Below, in pieces: positions 53,041 through 61,021 of a stretch of DNA of 64,000 nucleotides; the first letter of the stretch is position 1; the number at the start of each line of letters is the position of its first letter. Under the pieces are notes generated by a model that was not told the DNA's origin, ran no database searches, and saw only the letters and a program-made list of their open reading frames with translations. The stretch lies in contig NZ_LN831058.1 of NCBI RefSeq assembly GCF_001375495.1, positions 454,768 through 518,767 on the forward strand, read 5' to 3'. This stretch comes from Flaviflexus massiliensis (GTDB lineage Bacteria; Actinomycetota; Actinomycetes; Actinomycetales; Actinomycetaceae). The position numbers were made by a program, and so were the translations under genes.

Positions 53041-54305
53041 GACGCAGGCTCGCAGCATCCGCCCTCGCCCTCACTCTCCTGTCGCCCGGCGTCGCCTTCG
53101 CAGCGCCGCAGGAGCGTGAGACATCCTTCAACGACATTTCCTGTCCCGCCGACCAGAACGACATCGACGAACCACCCTCGGGCAGGCTCTCCTACGACGT
53201 TCTCGGCATCAATGCCGCTCACCAGTTTTCTACCGGCAAAGGCATCCGCATCGGGCTCCTCGATTCCGGGGTGAACCCGAACCATGCCACCCTGCAGGGA
53301 GCAACGATCGAGGGTGGTGCGGACTTCACGGATTCGGACGGTGCCACAACCGATCACTTTGGTTCCGGCACCACGTATGCGTCGTACCTTGTCGGTAGCA
53401 GCGAGGGCCTCTACCCTGTCCGCGGGATCGCTCCCGATGCCACGATCGTTCCCATCAAGATCATGGACCGGGTTCCGGAGAACATGTCCGGAGAATACTT
53501 AGAACAAACGGCAGGCAGGCTCGCCGAGGGCATCAATTGGGCGATCGACAACGACCTCGACCTGGTGGTGACTGCGCTGGCATTGCCGCGCGGCTACGAC
53601 CACCTGACCCAGGCCGTTGAACGAGCCCAGCAGGAAGGCCTCCTCATCATTGCCCCCGCCGGTGAACTCACCTCGGATGATGATGAGCCGGAAACCGAGG
53701 CGGACATGGCACGGTACCCCGCCTCCTACAACTCGGTCCTGTCCGTCACGGCAGTGAACCCCGATGGTTCTTCCGTCGACTCCATGCTCCGCACGCAATC
53801 GTTGGATATTGCGGCACCGGGTGGGAACGTACCGGGAGCAAGCAACGCGAACAACAACATGTTTTGTGTCGTGTCCAAGCAAGGCTCTTCCTCGCTCAAT
53901 GCCGCCATCAACACCGCGGGAGTCGCGGCACTGGTCATGTCAGCCCACCCGGGCGAGAGCGCCGACATGATTGTGCACCGCCTCCAAATAACTGCCGTGC
54001 GTCCCACGGCAAGCCTCTACAATTCGGCCACGGGTTGGGGCATTATCGACTCCTCCGGTGCGATCAACTTTGTTGATGATGGGACCGCCCACGGCCCCCT
54101 CTCCCCCAATTTCGGTGAACAGATTGTTCCCGAGTTTGTTGGGCAGGATGTTCCCGATGTTGTTCCCGATCCGCAACGCATGACCAAGCCCCTCACGTGG
54201 GTGGGGCTTGCCGCGGGAGCAGCCATCGCCCTCGCTCTGCTTCTTGTTGCTGCGGGCAGATGGCGCAAGCAAACCGGCGAAGAAAAGAAGCAGGATAAGT
54301 CCTGA
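53037..54305 (+). CDS. mycP: Mycosin (MycP) with lost catalytic residues
   Basis: The product has 422 residues from the GTG at 53037 inside the eccB stop; this start gives a proper signal peptide (RRRLAASALALTLLSPGVAFA). The subtilase fold is clear: GLLDSGVNPNH holds Asp76, but the His motif GHGT reads GSGT (Ser110), the oxyanion Asn in AAGN is Glu (AGE, residue 210), and the GTS motif that holds the nucleophile reads SSL (Leu287). A C-terminal membrane helix (VGLAAGAAIALALLLVAAG) anchors it. In mycobacteria mycosins stabilise the ESX membrane complex apart from their protease activity; this copy can only do the former. Confidence 0.85.
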   Translation: MRRRLAASALALTLLSPGVAFAAPQERETSFNDISCPADQNDIDEPPSGRLSYDVLGINAAHQFSTGKGIRIGLLDSGVNPNHATLQGATIEGGADFTDSDGATTDHFGSGTTYASYLVGSSEGLYPVRGIAPDATIVPIKIMDRVPENMSGEYLEQTAGRLAEGINWAIDNDLDLVVTALALPRGYDHLTQAVERAQQEGLLIIAPAGELTSDDDEPETEADMARYPASYNSVLSVTAVNPDGSSVDSMLRTQSLDIAAPGGNVPGASNANNNMFCVVSKQGSSSLNAAINTAGVAALVMSAHPGESADMIVHRLQITAVRPTASLYNSATGWGIIDSSGAINFVDDGTAHGPLSPNFGEQIVPEFVGQDVPDVVPDPQRMTKPLTWVGLAAGAAIALALLLVAAGRWRKQTGEEKKQDKS

Positions 54306-54481
54306 TTCCGAGTGGCACGACCATTCCACTCACTCTCCGTCCCCAGCTCAGCCTCATTTTGTCCGACCACGGTTCCTCCCTTCCCCAACAACACACGGCT
54401 CTTCAGTGAGTTCCAAAGAGCATCAAAAAGCCGAAGTAACTGCGTGGATATTTCGCCGGTTTGCGGTTGACGAGCGGAGTA

Positions 54482-55867
54482 GTGTCGGTACCAGAAGGAA
54501 GGAGCATCATAAACTTTGCTGTCGCAGTTATTGGGTGGGGCAAGGGCGGAAAGACCATCGCCGGAACGCTTGCTCGAGCCGGCAAGAAAGTAGCGATGAT
54601 CGAGCAGTCCGATCAGATGTATGGTGGCACCTGCATCAACATCGCCTGCGTCCCCACAAAGGCACTCATTCACTCCGCAGAAATCCGCACCAGTAACGAC
54701 TTCAATCCCGAATACTTTGCTCGTAGCGTGGAGCGGCGCGACACCCTGACGGGGAAGATGAGGGACAAGAACTATGCGATGCTCGCAGACCTCGAGACCG
54801 TTGTTGTGTTCACCGGCCGAGCATCCTTCACCAGACCCACATCTCTCACCGTCACTGCCGGTGACGACGTCCTGGAACTCTCCGCGGACACAATCCTCAT
54901 TAACAACGGTTCTGTTCCGATCATTCCCGATATTGCCGGTGCCGAGATCGGCGGGAGGATCCACACCTCCACCACGCTTCAGCACGCACCACTTCCCGAG
55001 CACCTGATCGTTGTGGGCGGCGGCCATATCGGACTCGAATTCGCCTCCATGTTCGCCATGTACGGCTCAGAGGTGACGGTTCTCGACAAGAACTCCCGAC
55101 CGTTGCCGCGCGAGGATGAGGATGTGGCCGGTGAAGTCGTGCACGGTCTCCAGGGCAGCGGGGTCAGGATTGTTTCCGACGCTAACGTCCACCGAATCGA
55201 CCAGTCCGAAGACTGCGTCACCATCCAATACGTGTGGAACGATCAGGAACAGCAGGTGCGCGGTGATGCCGTGCTCCTGGCCCTCGGTCGCACTCCAGCC
55301 ACGGAAGGCCTCAACCTCGAAGCCGCCGGGATCGACACGACCGACCGCGGGGCAATCAAGGTCGACGAATACCTACGCACGAATGTCGAAGGTATCTATG
55401 CCCTCGGTGACGTCAACGGCGGCCCCCAGTTCACCTACATCTCCCTCGACGACAACCGGATCGTGACGGATCAGCTTCTTGGTGAAGGAAAGCGCTCCAC
55501 CGAGGACCGCGTCGCTGTCCCCACCACGCTCTTCACCACGCCGCCACTATCCCGGGTCGGCATCACCGAATCCGAGGCACGCGCACATGGACTCAACGTC
55601 AAAGTGGCGGTGAAGAAGGTGGCTGACATTGCTGCCATGCCCCGCCCCAAGATCGTTGGTGATCCCCGCGGCATCATCAAGTTCGTGGTCGATGCCGAGA
55701 TGGATCTCGTCCTTGGTGCCGCCCTGCACCATGTTGATTCGCACGAGGTCATCAACCTCATCGCACTCGCCATGAGATACAACGTGACATCAACCGAGCT
55801 CAAGAACTCGATCTTCACCCACCCCTCGTCCACCGAGGCCCTCAATGAAGTGCTCGGCATGATCTAA
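54482..55867 (+). CDS. Pyridine nucleotide-disulfide oxidoreductase, RclA-like
   Basis: The flavoprotein has FAD site VIGWGKGGKTIAG, the redox pair in GGTCINIACVPTK (spacing CxxxxC), NAD site IVVGGGHIGLEFASMF, and the second FAD motif GIYALGDVNGGPQF, plus a dimerisation domain. The order and the spacing match RclA/YkgC enzymes that protect against hypochlorous acid and related oxidants. The start is unsettled: homologues would begin near 54512, where GAAGGAAGG is followed only by ATC and ATA. The GTG at 54482 and TTG at 54461 are in frame. A 21-base-pair terminator follows. Confidence 0.8.
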   Translation: MSVPEGRSIINFAVAVIGWGKGGKTIAGTLARAGKKVAMIEQSDQMYGGTCINIACVPTKALIHSAEIRTSNDFNPEYFARSVERRDTLTGKMRDKNYAMLADLETVVVFTGRASFTRPTSLTVTAGDDVLELSADTILINNGSVPIIPDIAGAEIGGRIHTSTTLQHAPLPEHLIVVGGGHIGLEFASMFAMYGSEVTVLDKNSRPLPREDEDVAGEVVHGLQGSGVRIVSDANVHRIDQSEDCVTIQYVWNDQEQQVRGDAVLLALGRTPATEGLNLEAAGIDTTDRGAIKVDEYLRTNVEGIYALGDVNGGPQFTYISLDDNRIVTDQLLGEGKRSTEDRVAVPTTLFTTPPLSRVGITESEARAHGLNVKVAVKKVADIAAMPRPKIVGDPRGIIKFVVDAEMDLVLGAALHHVDSHEVINLIALAMRYNVTSTELKNSIFTHPSSTEALNEVLGMI

Positions 55868-55921
55868 GAATTCGCTCTCTCACACAGAGAAACAACAGCC
55901 AAAAAGCAATAGAAAAATGTG

Positions 55922-55967
55922 TGAAGTGGGGTGAGGAGTGCACGACTGCACTCCTCACCCCACTTCA
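55922..55967. terminator. Very strong hairpin terminator, probably bidirectional
   Basis: A perfect 21-base-pair stem starting TGAAGTGGGGTGAGG with a CGAC loop. It lies between the RclA-like gene and the convergent lipoprotein gene at 56050 and likely ends both. Confidence 0.8.
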
Positions 55968-56049
55968 TTCCTCAAGTCCCTATAGACTTCTATATCCCCG
56001 CCAGACGCTCGGGTAGGAGTACAAGCTGTGGGAAAAGTGCGATACCTGG

Positions 56050-56796
56050 TTACTTAGCGGGTTCGATCTGGAGCGTGTGAAGCAGGTCGGTGAGGTGCTG
56101 GGGCATAGGCTCTTCAGCGCTCCCATAGTGAACAAAGGCACCAAGGACCGTATCTTCGAGATCGGCAAACCAGTATTGGATTCGTGAGGTGCCAACCTGG
56201 GTGTTGGAAATGACGTCAAATCCGACGAATTCGACTCCGTCAATCGTGATCGGATCCAGCATGGTCAGGTCCTGGTAGACGGCTGAGTTTGCGGCATAGG
56301 AGTCGTACATGGATTGCATCGTTGTCGCAGCATCCACGCCCAGGTCCTGGTCGGTGAGGATGATGGACTCAAGCGGGAAATCACCCGTCCCGCCCTTCAT
56401 CATCGTAATGAGATCAAAGTCCGTAATCGCTTCCTCAACACCGAAAACTTCCCAATCCTCGGGAACATCGATCGTCAGCTGAGTCTGGCCCTTCAGGGTC
56501 GTTGCACTGAAAGTCCCGTCGGCATCCTGTGCTTCGGAACCGTTGTCCGTACTCAACTTTTCCTCGGAAGGCTGCTCCGATTCCGTGGTTTGCTCTTCGG
56601 TTGCCTGATCGGTCGGTTCTGTCACGTCAGTCTCCTCGGCCGTGGGTTCCGCCCCATCCTTATCAGGCTCGGTCGCATCCGTTTCCTGCTCGGTCACCGT
56701 TTCGGTCAGCTCCTCCGGATGATCTTCACCATCGCCACACGCAACGAGCAGTGATAGGCACGCAAGCACGGCTCCGAGTTTTGTCAACGAAACCAC
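56050..56796 (-). CDS. Lipoprotein with acidic linker in the ESX locus
   Basis: I choose the GTG at 56796, with AAAGGAG five bases before it, over longer frames. The 248-residue product has a lipoprotein signal ending SLLVACGDG (Cys near residue 18), a linker of about 70 residues rich in Glu, Thr and Asp, and a domain (LTIDVPEDWEVFGVEEA to LTDLLHTLQIEPAK) like those of the lipoproteins at 43070 and 43641. It lies at the end of the esx substrate cluster, behind a hairpin. A role at the outer surface in type VII secretion is inferred. Confidence 0.65.
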   Translation of the reverse strand: MVSLTKLGAVLACLSLLVACGDGEDHPEELTETVTEQETDATEPDKDGAEPTAEETDVTEPTDQATEEQTTESEQPSEEKLSTDNGSEAQDADGTFSATTLKGQTQLTIDVPEDWEVFGVEEAITDFDLITMMKGGTGDFPLESIILTDQDLGVDAATTMQSMYDSYAANSAVYQDLTMLDPITIDGVEFVGFDVISNTQVGTSRIQYWFADLEDTVLGAFVHYGSAEEPMPQHLTDLLHTLQIEPAK

Positions 56797-56847
56797 GTTT
56801 ACTCCTTTAAACAATCGTCGACCTATGAAAGGTCTCGTCACAGAAGA

Positions 56848-56878
56848 GGGGTGCGGAACGATGATCGTCCCGCACCCC
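56848..56878 (-). terminator. Hairpin between Esx-linked gene and lipoprotein
   Basis: GGGGTGCGG pairs with CCGCACCCC, with an inner ACGA/TCGT stem and a TGA loop. It would end or attenuate the esx transcript before the lipoprotein gene. Confidence 0.6.
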
Positions 56879-56887
56879 CAATGCTTC

Positions 56888-58562
56888 CTAGTCGAGGTCG
56901 GGTTCTCGCTGACCGCCCTCAATAAATGTCACGGTCGAATCTCCGGCCAACTCTGTTGCCGAATACGTATCGATCGCGATCGGATCCTGATTGTCCTTCT
57001 TGCCGCCGCGACCAGAGACTGGACGCCCCATCATGCCGCGGCCTGCGGACTTACCGGTGCCGGAGGTTGCCTGCCTGGGTGCGGTGACTCCCCCGCGCCC
57101 GGTTGCTGCTGACCTACCGACAGCGGCCCTGCCGGTAGAGCCGGCCTTGGTCGTGGCGGACTTTGCCTGGGCGCCCTTGGCCGTGCTTGCCGAGCGAGCT
57201 GCTGCGGGGCGCCCTGCACCGGTCGCTCCACGAGCAGGATTTGCTCCGGAGGCGGTGCGAGCACCCGCTCCCTTGGCGGCGGATGCGCCACCGCTGGCTC
57301 TTATACACCTCTGCACATCTAGATTGGGATAAGAGACAGGATCCGGTCGCGCCACGTGCAGGATTTGCTCCGGAGGCGGTGCGAGCACCCGCTCCCTTGG
57401 CGGCGGATGCGCCACCGCGTGCCGGGGTTGCAGCCCTGGTAGCAGCACCCTGGCCGGGGCGAGGTGCGAGGCCGCTCTTGGAGGTAGCGGCACTTGCCCG
57501 GGTAGCAGCACCGGATCGGGCACCTGCTCGAGGAGCGGCACCTGTTCGAGGCGTTGCGCCGCGTGCCGGATTGGCCGCGGAAGCACCGCGGGCAGTTGCA
57601 CCGCGAGCATTGCCGGAGATGGCCTGGGAGGCACGGCTGACGGCCTTGGCCATGGCTGGCAGAGCCGCCGCACCGGCAGCTGCCTTTGCCACACCGAATC
57701 CGCCATTCTGGGTCGGTTCGAAAGGTGCGGCGTTTGCAACAAAGCCATCGTGGGGAGTGACGTTCGGGGTTACTTGCGCGGTGGCCTGTGAAGTCTGGAA
57801 CTGGTTGTTCACCGGGGCCGCCACTTCCTGTCCCACGGCACCCGGGTTCGGGGTTGCCTGGAAGCTGGCCTGTGTTGCGGGTTCAAAGGTGCCTTGAGGG
57901 GTTGCGGGACTGGCGTTGTAGCTCGCGCGGGAGCCAGCGTTCATTGGCTGGCTGGGATCGGGTTGCTGAGGCATCCAGTTCGTCGCACTGTTCCGGATCG
58001 TTGCGGGCGAGAGAGTGGAGTGCGGGGTCGAGTTGCCCTTGGCCGGGGACCTGTTGGCGCTATGACTACTTCCGGAACCCTGAGAGACCGGGTCGGAGCT
58101 CTGAAAAACTGTTGGTAGCTCACCGATTGCCTGGCTGGTTTGAATACCAAGAGCCGCGATCGCACCGTTCGCCTCAATTTCCAGACGCTGGTACAGCATT
58201 TCGCCCGCGGTCATCGTCGCCGCATCCGGGCTCATCATCATGGCTCTTGCCGTCTCAACTTGAGGGCCGAGTGTAGCGGCCCTCTTAGCAGCCGTGTCAC
58301 CACCGCGAGTTGCCGTGTTACGAGCATCGGATAGCTGGTTGACGTTGTCGGCTCGTTCTCGGATCTGCTCGACGAGAACGGTCAATGACTCGTCAATGGC
58401 GTCGGCCGTGTTGCCCACGATCCCCATGTTGGCGATGAGCGCCTGGAGGCGTCCGGCAATATCTTCCAGGTCACGCTTGACAGACCGGTACTGAGCGGTG
58501 TTGCTGTATGCCTGCCCCGCATTAAAAGGCTTAACAATTAACAGGTCTTCAATGGCACCCAA
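56888..58562 (-). CDS. Long Ala/Gly-rich Esx-linked protein, frame broken by an adapter artefact
   Basis: The N-terminal 150 residues are helical (SVKRDLEDIAGRLQALIAN, then AGEMLYQRLEIEANGAIAAL), like the coiled bundle of type VII substrates. A long Ser/Thr/Pro/Gln linker and an Ala/Gly/Arg-rich basic region follow. The frame is lost at 57294-57339, where a 46-base insert resembling a sequencing adapter sits between two near-identical repeats. Removing 46 bases restores one frame of 542 residues ending STVTFIEGGQREPDLD. It follows the small Esx-like gene at 58572 by 9 bases. A secreted or surface role is likely; the family is not recognised. Confidence 0.7.
57294..57339. other. Sequence resembling a Nextera mate-pair junction adapter
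   Basis: CTGGCTCTTATACACCTCT (57294-57312) matches the 19-base Tn5 mosaic end at 17 positions, and AGATTGGGATAAGAGACAG (57321-57339) matches the inverted end at 16, with 8 bases between. Two inverted mosaic ends in this order form the mate-pair junction adapter. Bases 57234-57294 recur at 57358-57418. This is most likely a library artefact left in the assembly. Confidence 0.85.
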
Positions 58563-58571
58563 GGTGATCTC

Positions 58572-58976
58572 CTAGACAGGTGTGGCGTATGGGCCGTTGA
58601 GCGGATTCATGGTCTGCTGCGGCGAAACAACGTCATCGATCGAATCAATTGATTCATCGAGAGACTCAAGATCATCCGTGATTTTCGTAAGATCCTCAGC
58701 CGAGATCATGTCGGCTTCGATCAGCTGCTGCCGAGCAGCGTGCAGATCGATTGCGAGGTTTTCGAATGATCCGCGAATATTGTTGAATGCCTCTACGAGG
58801 TCGTTCACGACGCTATTCTCGGGGCTTTCAAATTTGTTCAAAGCGTTTTGCGCGGTCCAGTGGTCACTGAGAACACTCTGGAGGCGTGCCTGTGCCTGGC
58901 CGAAGTCATCGGCAATATCGATGAGTTCATTTATCTGCGACCCGAACACATCCGGGTCGAAGCTGACGATTGCCAT
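58572..58976 (-). CDS. Small Esx-like helical protein
   Basis: The product has 134 residues from the ATG at 58976 (GAAAGGA upstream). It is acidic and helical throughout (VFGSQINELIDIADDFGQAQ, LHAARQQLIEADMISAEDL), with a central Trp (SDHWTAQNAL) but no strict WXG motif. It has the size and position of an ESX substrate or chaperone, lying after the EsxB/EsxA-like pair and before the long Ala-rich protein. A terminator-like hairpin separates it from the upstream pair. No signal peptide is present, as expected for type VII substrates. Confidence 0.65.
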   Translation of the reverse strand: MAIVSFDPDVFGSQINELIDIADDFGQAQARLQSVLSDHWTAQNALNKFESPENSVVNDLVEAFNNIRGSFENLAIDLHAARQQLIEADMISAEDLTKITDDLESLDESIDSIDDVVSPQQTMNPLNGPYATPV

Positions 58977-58998
58977 GTCAGTCCTTTCTTCCACAAAA

Positions 58999-59031
58999 AG
59001 GTGTGCCGTAAGGGTCCCTTACGGCACACCT
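58999..59031 (-). terminator. Hairpin terminator inside the esx cluster
   Basis: AGGTGTGCCGTAAGGG pairs with its complement with almost no loop, and TTTTT follows on the minus strand. It lies between the EsxA-like gene and the gene at 58572. Partial read-through would make the first two genes more abundant than the rest. Confidence 0.7.
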
Positions 59032-59038
59032 ACCAAAA

Positions 59039-59329
59039 TTAGATGGCGTAGAAGCGGTTCGCGGAAGAGTTATCGGTGCCGCTCATGTTCTCAGCCGAGT
59101 CACCAACCTGGTTGGAGCCCTGCACGAAGATGGCGTTCAGCTCAGCAGCATTGCGGTCCCAGGCTGCCTGCGACTGGTAGTAGGCGGCGGATGCGTTACC
59201 GACGAAGCGTTCGATCAGGGGCTGGATCTGGGCACCAAGCTCCTCGAGAATATCGTCAATCTGGGTTGCACCCTTGTTCATGTCGGCCTGGCCGGTGGAG
59301 AGTGCTTCAAGGTCGTAACGAATGTTCAT
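59039..59329 (-). CDS. WXG100-family protein, EsxA-like
   Basis: The 96-residue protein has the two-helix hairpin of the WXG100 family. At the turn Trp is replaced by Phe (RFVGNASAAYYQSQAAW), while Gly and the following pattern are kept. No signal peptide is seen. Such proteins leave the cell through the ESX machine as heterodimers with the partner encoded next door (59363). The C-terminal part (NMSGTDNSSANRFYAI) could carry the export signal. It is co-transcribed with the EsxB-like gene, 33 bases apart. Confidence 0.8.
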   Translation of the reverse strand: MNIRYDLEALSTGQADMNKGATQIDDILEELGAQIQPLIERFVGNASAAYYQSQAAWDRNAAELNAIFVQGSNQVGDSAENMSGTDNSSANRFYAI

Positions 59330-59362
59330 GTCTAAATCTCCTAAAAGTTTCCGGTTGATGGC

Positions 59363-59680
59363 TTATTCGACTGTCGCAGTCAGGGAGTTGAAGGTCGAAC
59401 CAGCGTCCGAGTCCGTGCTCTGGAAGTCGGCCGAGGTCGCACCGAGCGAGCCTTCAAACTGGTCAAGAATTCCCATGAGGCTGGTGAACTTCGCGTTCCA
59501 TGCGCTCTGGAAGCTAGCAAAGGAATTCGAGCCCTCACCGTGCCAGTTCGCGCGCCAACCATCAATCTCGCTCGAGACGCGAGTGTTTTCTGCGCGGAGT
59601 GAGGTACGAGCAGTTTCTACGTACGTCTTGATCGCCAGAATTGCGCCGTCTTCGTCCTGAATCTGTCCTGGAGTCGCCAT
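59363..59680 (-). CDS. WXG100-family protein, EsxB-like
   Basis: The product has 105 residues from the ATG at 59680 (AAAGGA upstream). It shows the canonical helical hairpin with a WXG turn (RANWHGEGSNSFASFQSAW, residues about 43-61). It is the first gene of the minus-strand esx cluster and should pair with the EsxA-like protein. The gene is intact. A longer upstream frame reaching 60022 has no support. Confidence 0.85.
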   Translation of the reverse strand: MATPGQIQDEDGAILAIKTYVETARTSLRAENTRVSSEIDGWRANWHGEGSNSFASFQSAWNAKFTSLMGILDQFEGSLGATSADFQSTDSDAGSTFNSLTATVE

Positions 59681-59952
59681 TGTTACATTCCTTTCGGGAT
59701 GACGAGTAACTTGCCACCGTAGTGGTGACCCGAGGCGGGCCTGGTCACTACTCTTGCACAGGCACCCCACCCTCGCACCAGCTGAAATTGGATTGTTCAC
59801 CCCAAGTTCACCAAGCCCTTGACGCAATCCGATATCCTCAAGACGCACATTTATGTGAAAATAGGACATCGTTACGGTTGATGTGTTCACGTAGAAATTC
59901 AATCCCGACAAACCGGGACAAACGTTATTATTTCGTCTCTGGAGAGAGTTAC

Positions 59953-60981
59953 ATGACCAGCAGAAAAGCGCGCATCGGCGGGGTTTCCCTCGCAGCGATT
60001 GCACTGAGTTTGGGGGCCGCACCAGCCTTCGCAGATACCCCCGTTTCAGGGGCCGATGAGGAGCTCATTGCCTCCGTTGTCTACCTCGCCGAGACCGGCC
60101 AGGTGACTCTGTCAGGAAACGAACAGGCTCTCCTCGACGAAATTCAGGTTGGGGAGTTCACCCCAGAAGAGGATTCACTGACTGGTTCTGAGCGTCAGAT
60201 CCTCATCTCCATCCAGGATCGTTCGAACGACGTCCAGGCCGATGAGGATCTGGCAGAGCCGGACCCCACGGACCCCGATCCGGAGAATCCCGAGAATCCA
60301 TCCGAGCCAGATCCTGAAGATCCCCAGGACCCCTCAGATCCGGACCCCACCGATCCCGAGGAACCGATCGAACCTGATCCGACCGATCCCGAGGACCCCA
60401 CGGACCCGGCAGACCCAACAGATCCGACGGACCCCACCGATCCGACTGACCCAACAGATCCGACGGACCCCACCGATCCGACTGACCCAACAGATCCCAC
60501 GGACCCAACCGACCCGACCGATCCGACTGACCCAACAGATCCCACGGACCCAACCGACCCGGGAGAAGAGGGTTCAGAGGAGCCGGGTCAGGGCGGTTCA
60601 AACAACGAGGACAATGGTGGTAACCAGGGGAACTCCGGAAGCCAGGGCAATGGTGGTAACCAGAGTGGCCGCGGCAATCAGGGAACCCCAGGAAACCAGA
60701 CCAATCCGGGTAGCCAGAGCAATCCCGGTGGCCGTGTTCAGGGATCAGGTTCAGGTTCGATTGGCGGTAGCCTCCTGAACATCAACCGTGCGTACGGCAC
60801 CAACTCGATCATTCCCCGTCAGGCGATCAACGAACCCGCACCCGCCCCGGTTCCAGTTGCAGAGCAACTGCCCCTCACGGGTAGCTCGGTCGAATACCAG
60901 GCGGCTCTTGCTGCCGGGCTGATCGTGGCAGGCGCCGGGACGATGTATGTTTCCCGTCGTAAAGGCAAGCACGCTAAGTAA
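59953..60981 (+). CDS. LPxTG cell-wall protein with DPT-repeat stalk
   Basis: The product has 342 residues from the ATG at 59953 (GGAGAGA upstream). A signal peptide ends near PAFADT. Residues 30-95 are a small helical domain, then an acidic Pro-rich stalk of DPT/DPE repeats to about residue 205, then a Gly/Asn/Gln-rich stretch. The C-terminus has the sortase signal LPLTG, a membrane helix and a basic tail (SRRKGKHAK). It is covalently attached to peptidoglycan by a sortase not encoded in the window. The stalk resembles the shorter DPT linker of the metallophosphatase at 33861. Binding function is unknown. Confidence 0.85.
   Translation: MTSRKARIGGVSLAAIALSLGAAPAFADTPVSGADEELIASVVYLAETGQVTLSGNEQALLDEIQVGEFTPEEDSLTGSERQILISIQDRSNDVQADEDLAEPDPTDPDPENPENPSEPDPEDPQDPSDPDPTDPEEPIEPDPTDPEDPTDPADPTDPTDPTDPTDPTDPTDPTDPTDPTDPTDPTDPTDPTDPTDPTDPTDPGEEGSEEPGQGGSNNEDNGGNQGNSGSQGNGGNQSGRGNQGTPGNQTNPGSQSNPGGRVQGSGSGSIGGSLLNINRAYGTNSIIPRQAINEPAPAPVPVAEQLPLTGSSVEYQAALAAGLIVAGAGTMYVSRRKGKHAK
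60421..60560. repeat. Tandem repeats coding the DPT stalk
   Basis: A 36-base unit occurs twice exactly (60421-60456 and 60457-60492), followed by a 45-base variant and part of another. Such repeats change in number by slippage and vary the stalk length. Confidence 0.85.
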
Positions 60982-61021
60982 ACACCGCACCTGAATCGAT
61001 TGAACGTGGGACTATGTCGTT

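Noticed and set aside
57294-57339. Real Tn5-like mobile element
   Set aside because: Only 46 bases, no transposase, and the two ends are those of a library adapter.
60195-60545. Minus-strand frame of repeated GSVGSVGS
   Set aside because: Complement of the DPT repeats of the LPxTG gene.
60421-60560. Possible CRISPR array
   Set aside because: Units are contiguous coding repeats without unique spacers, and no cas genes are present.
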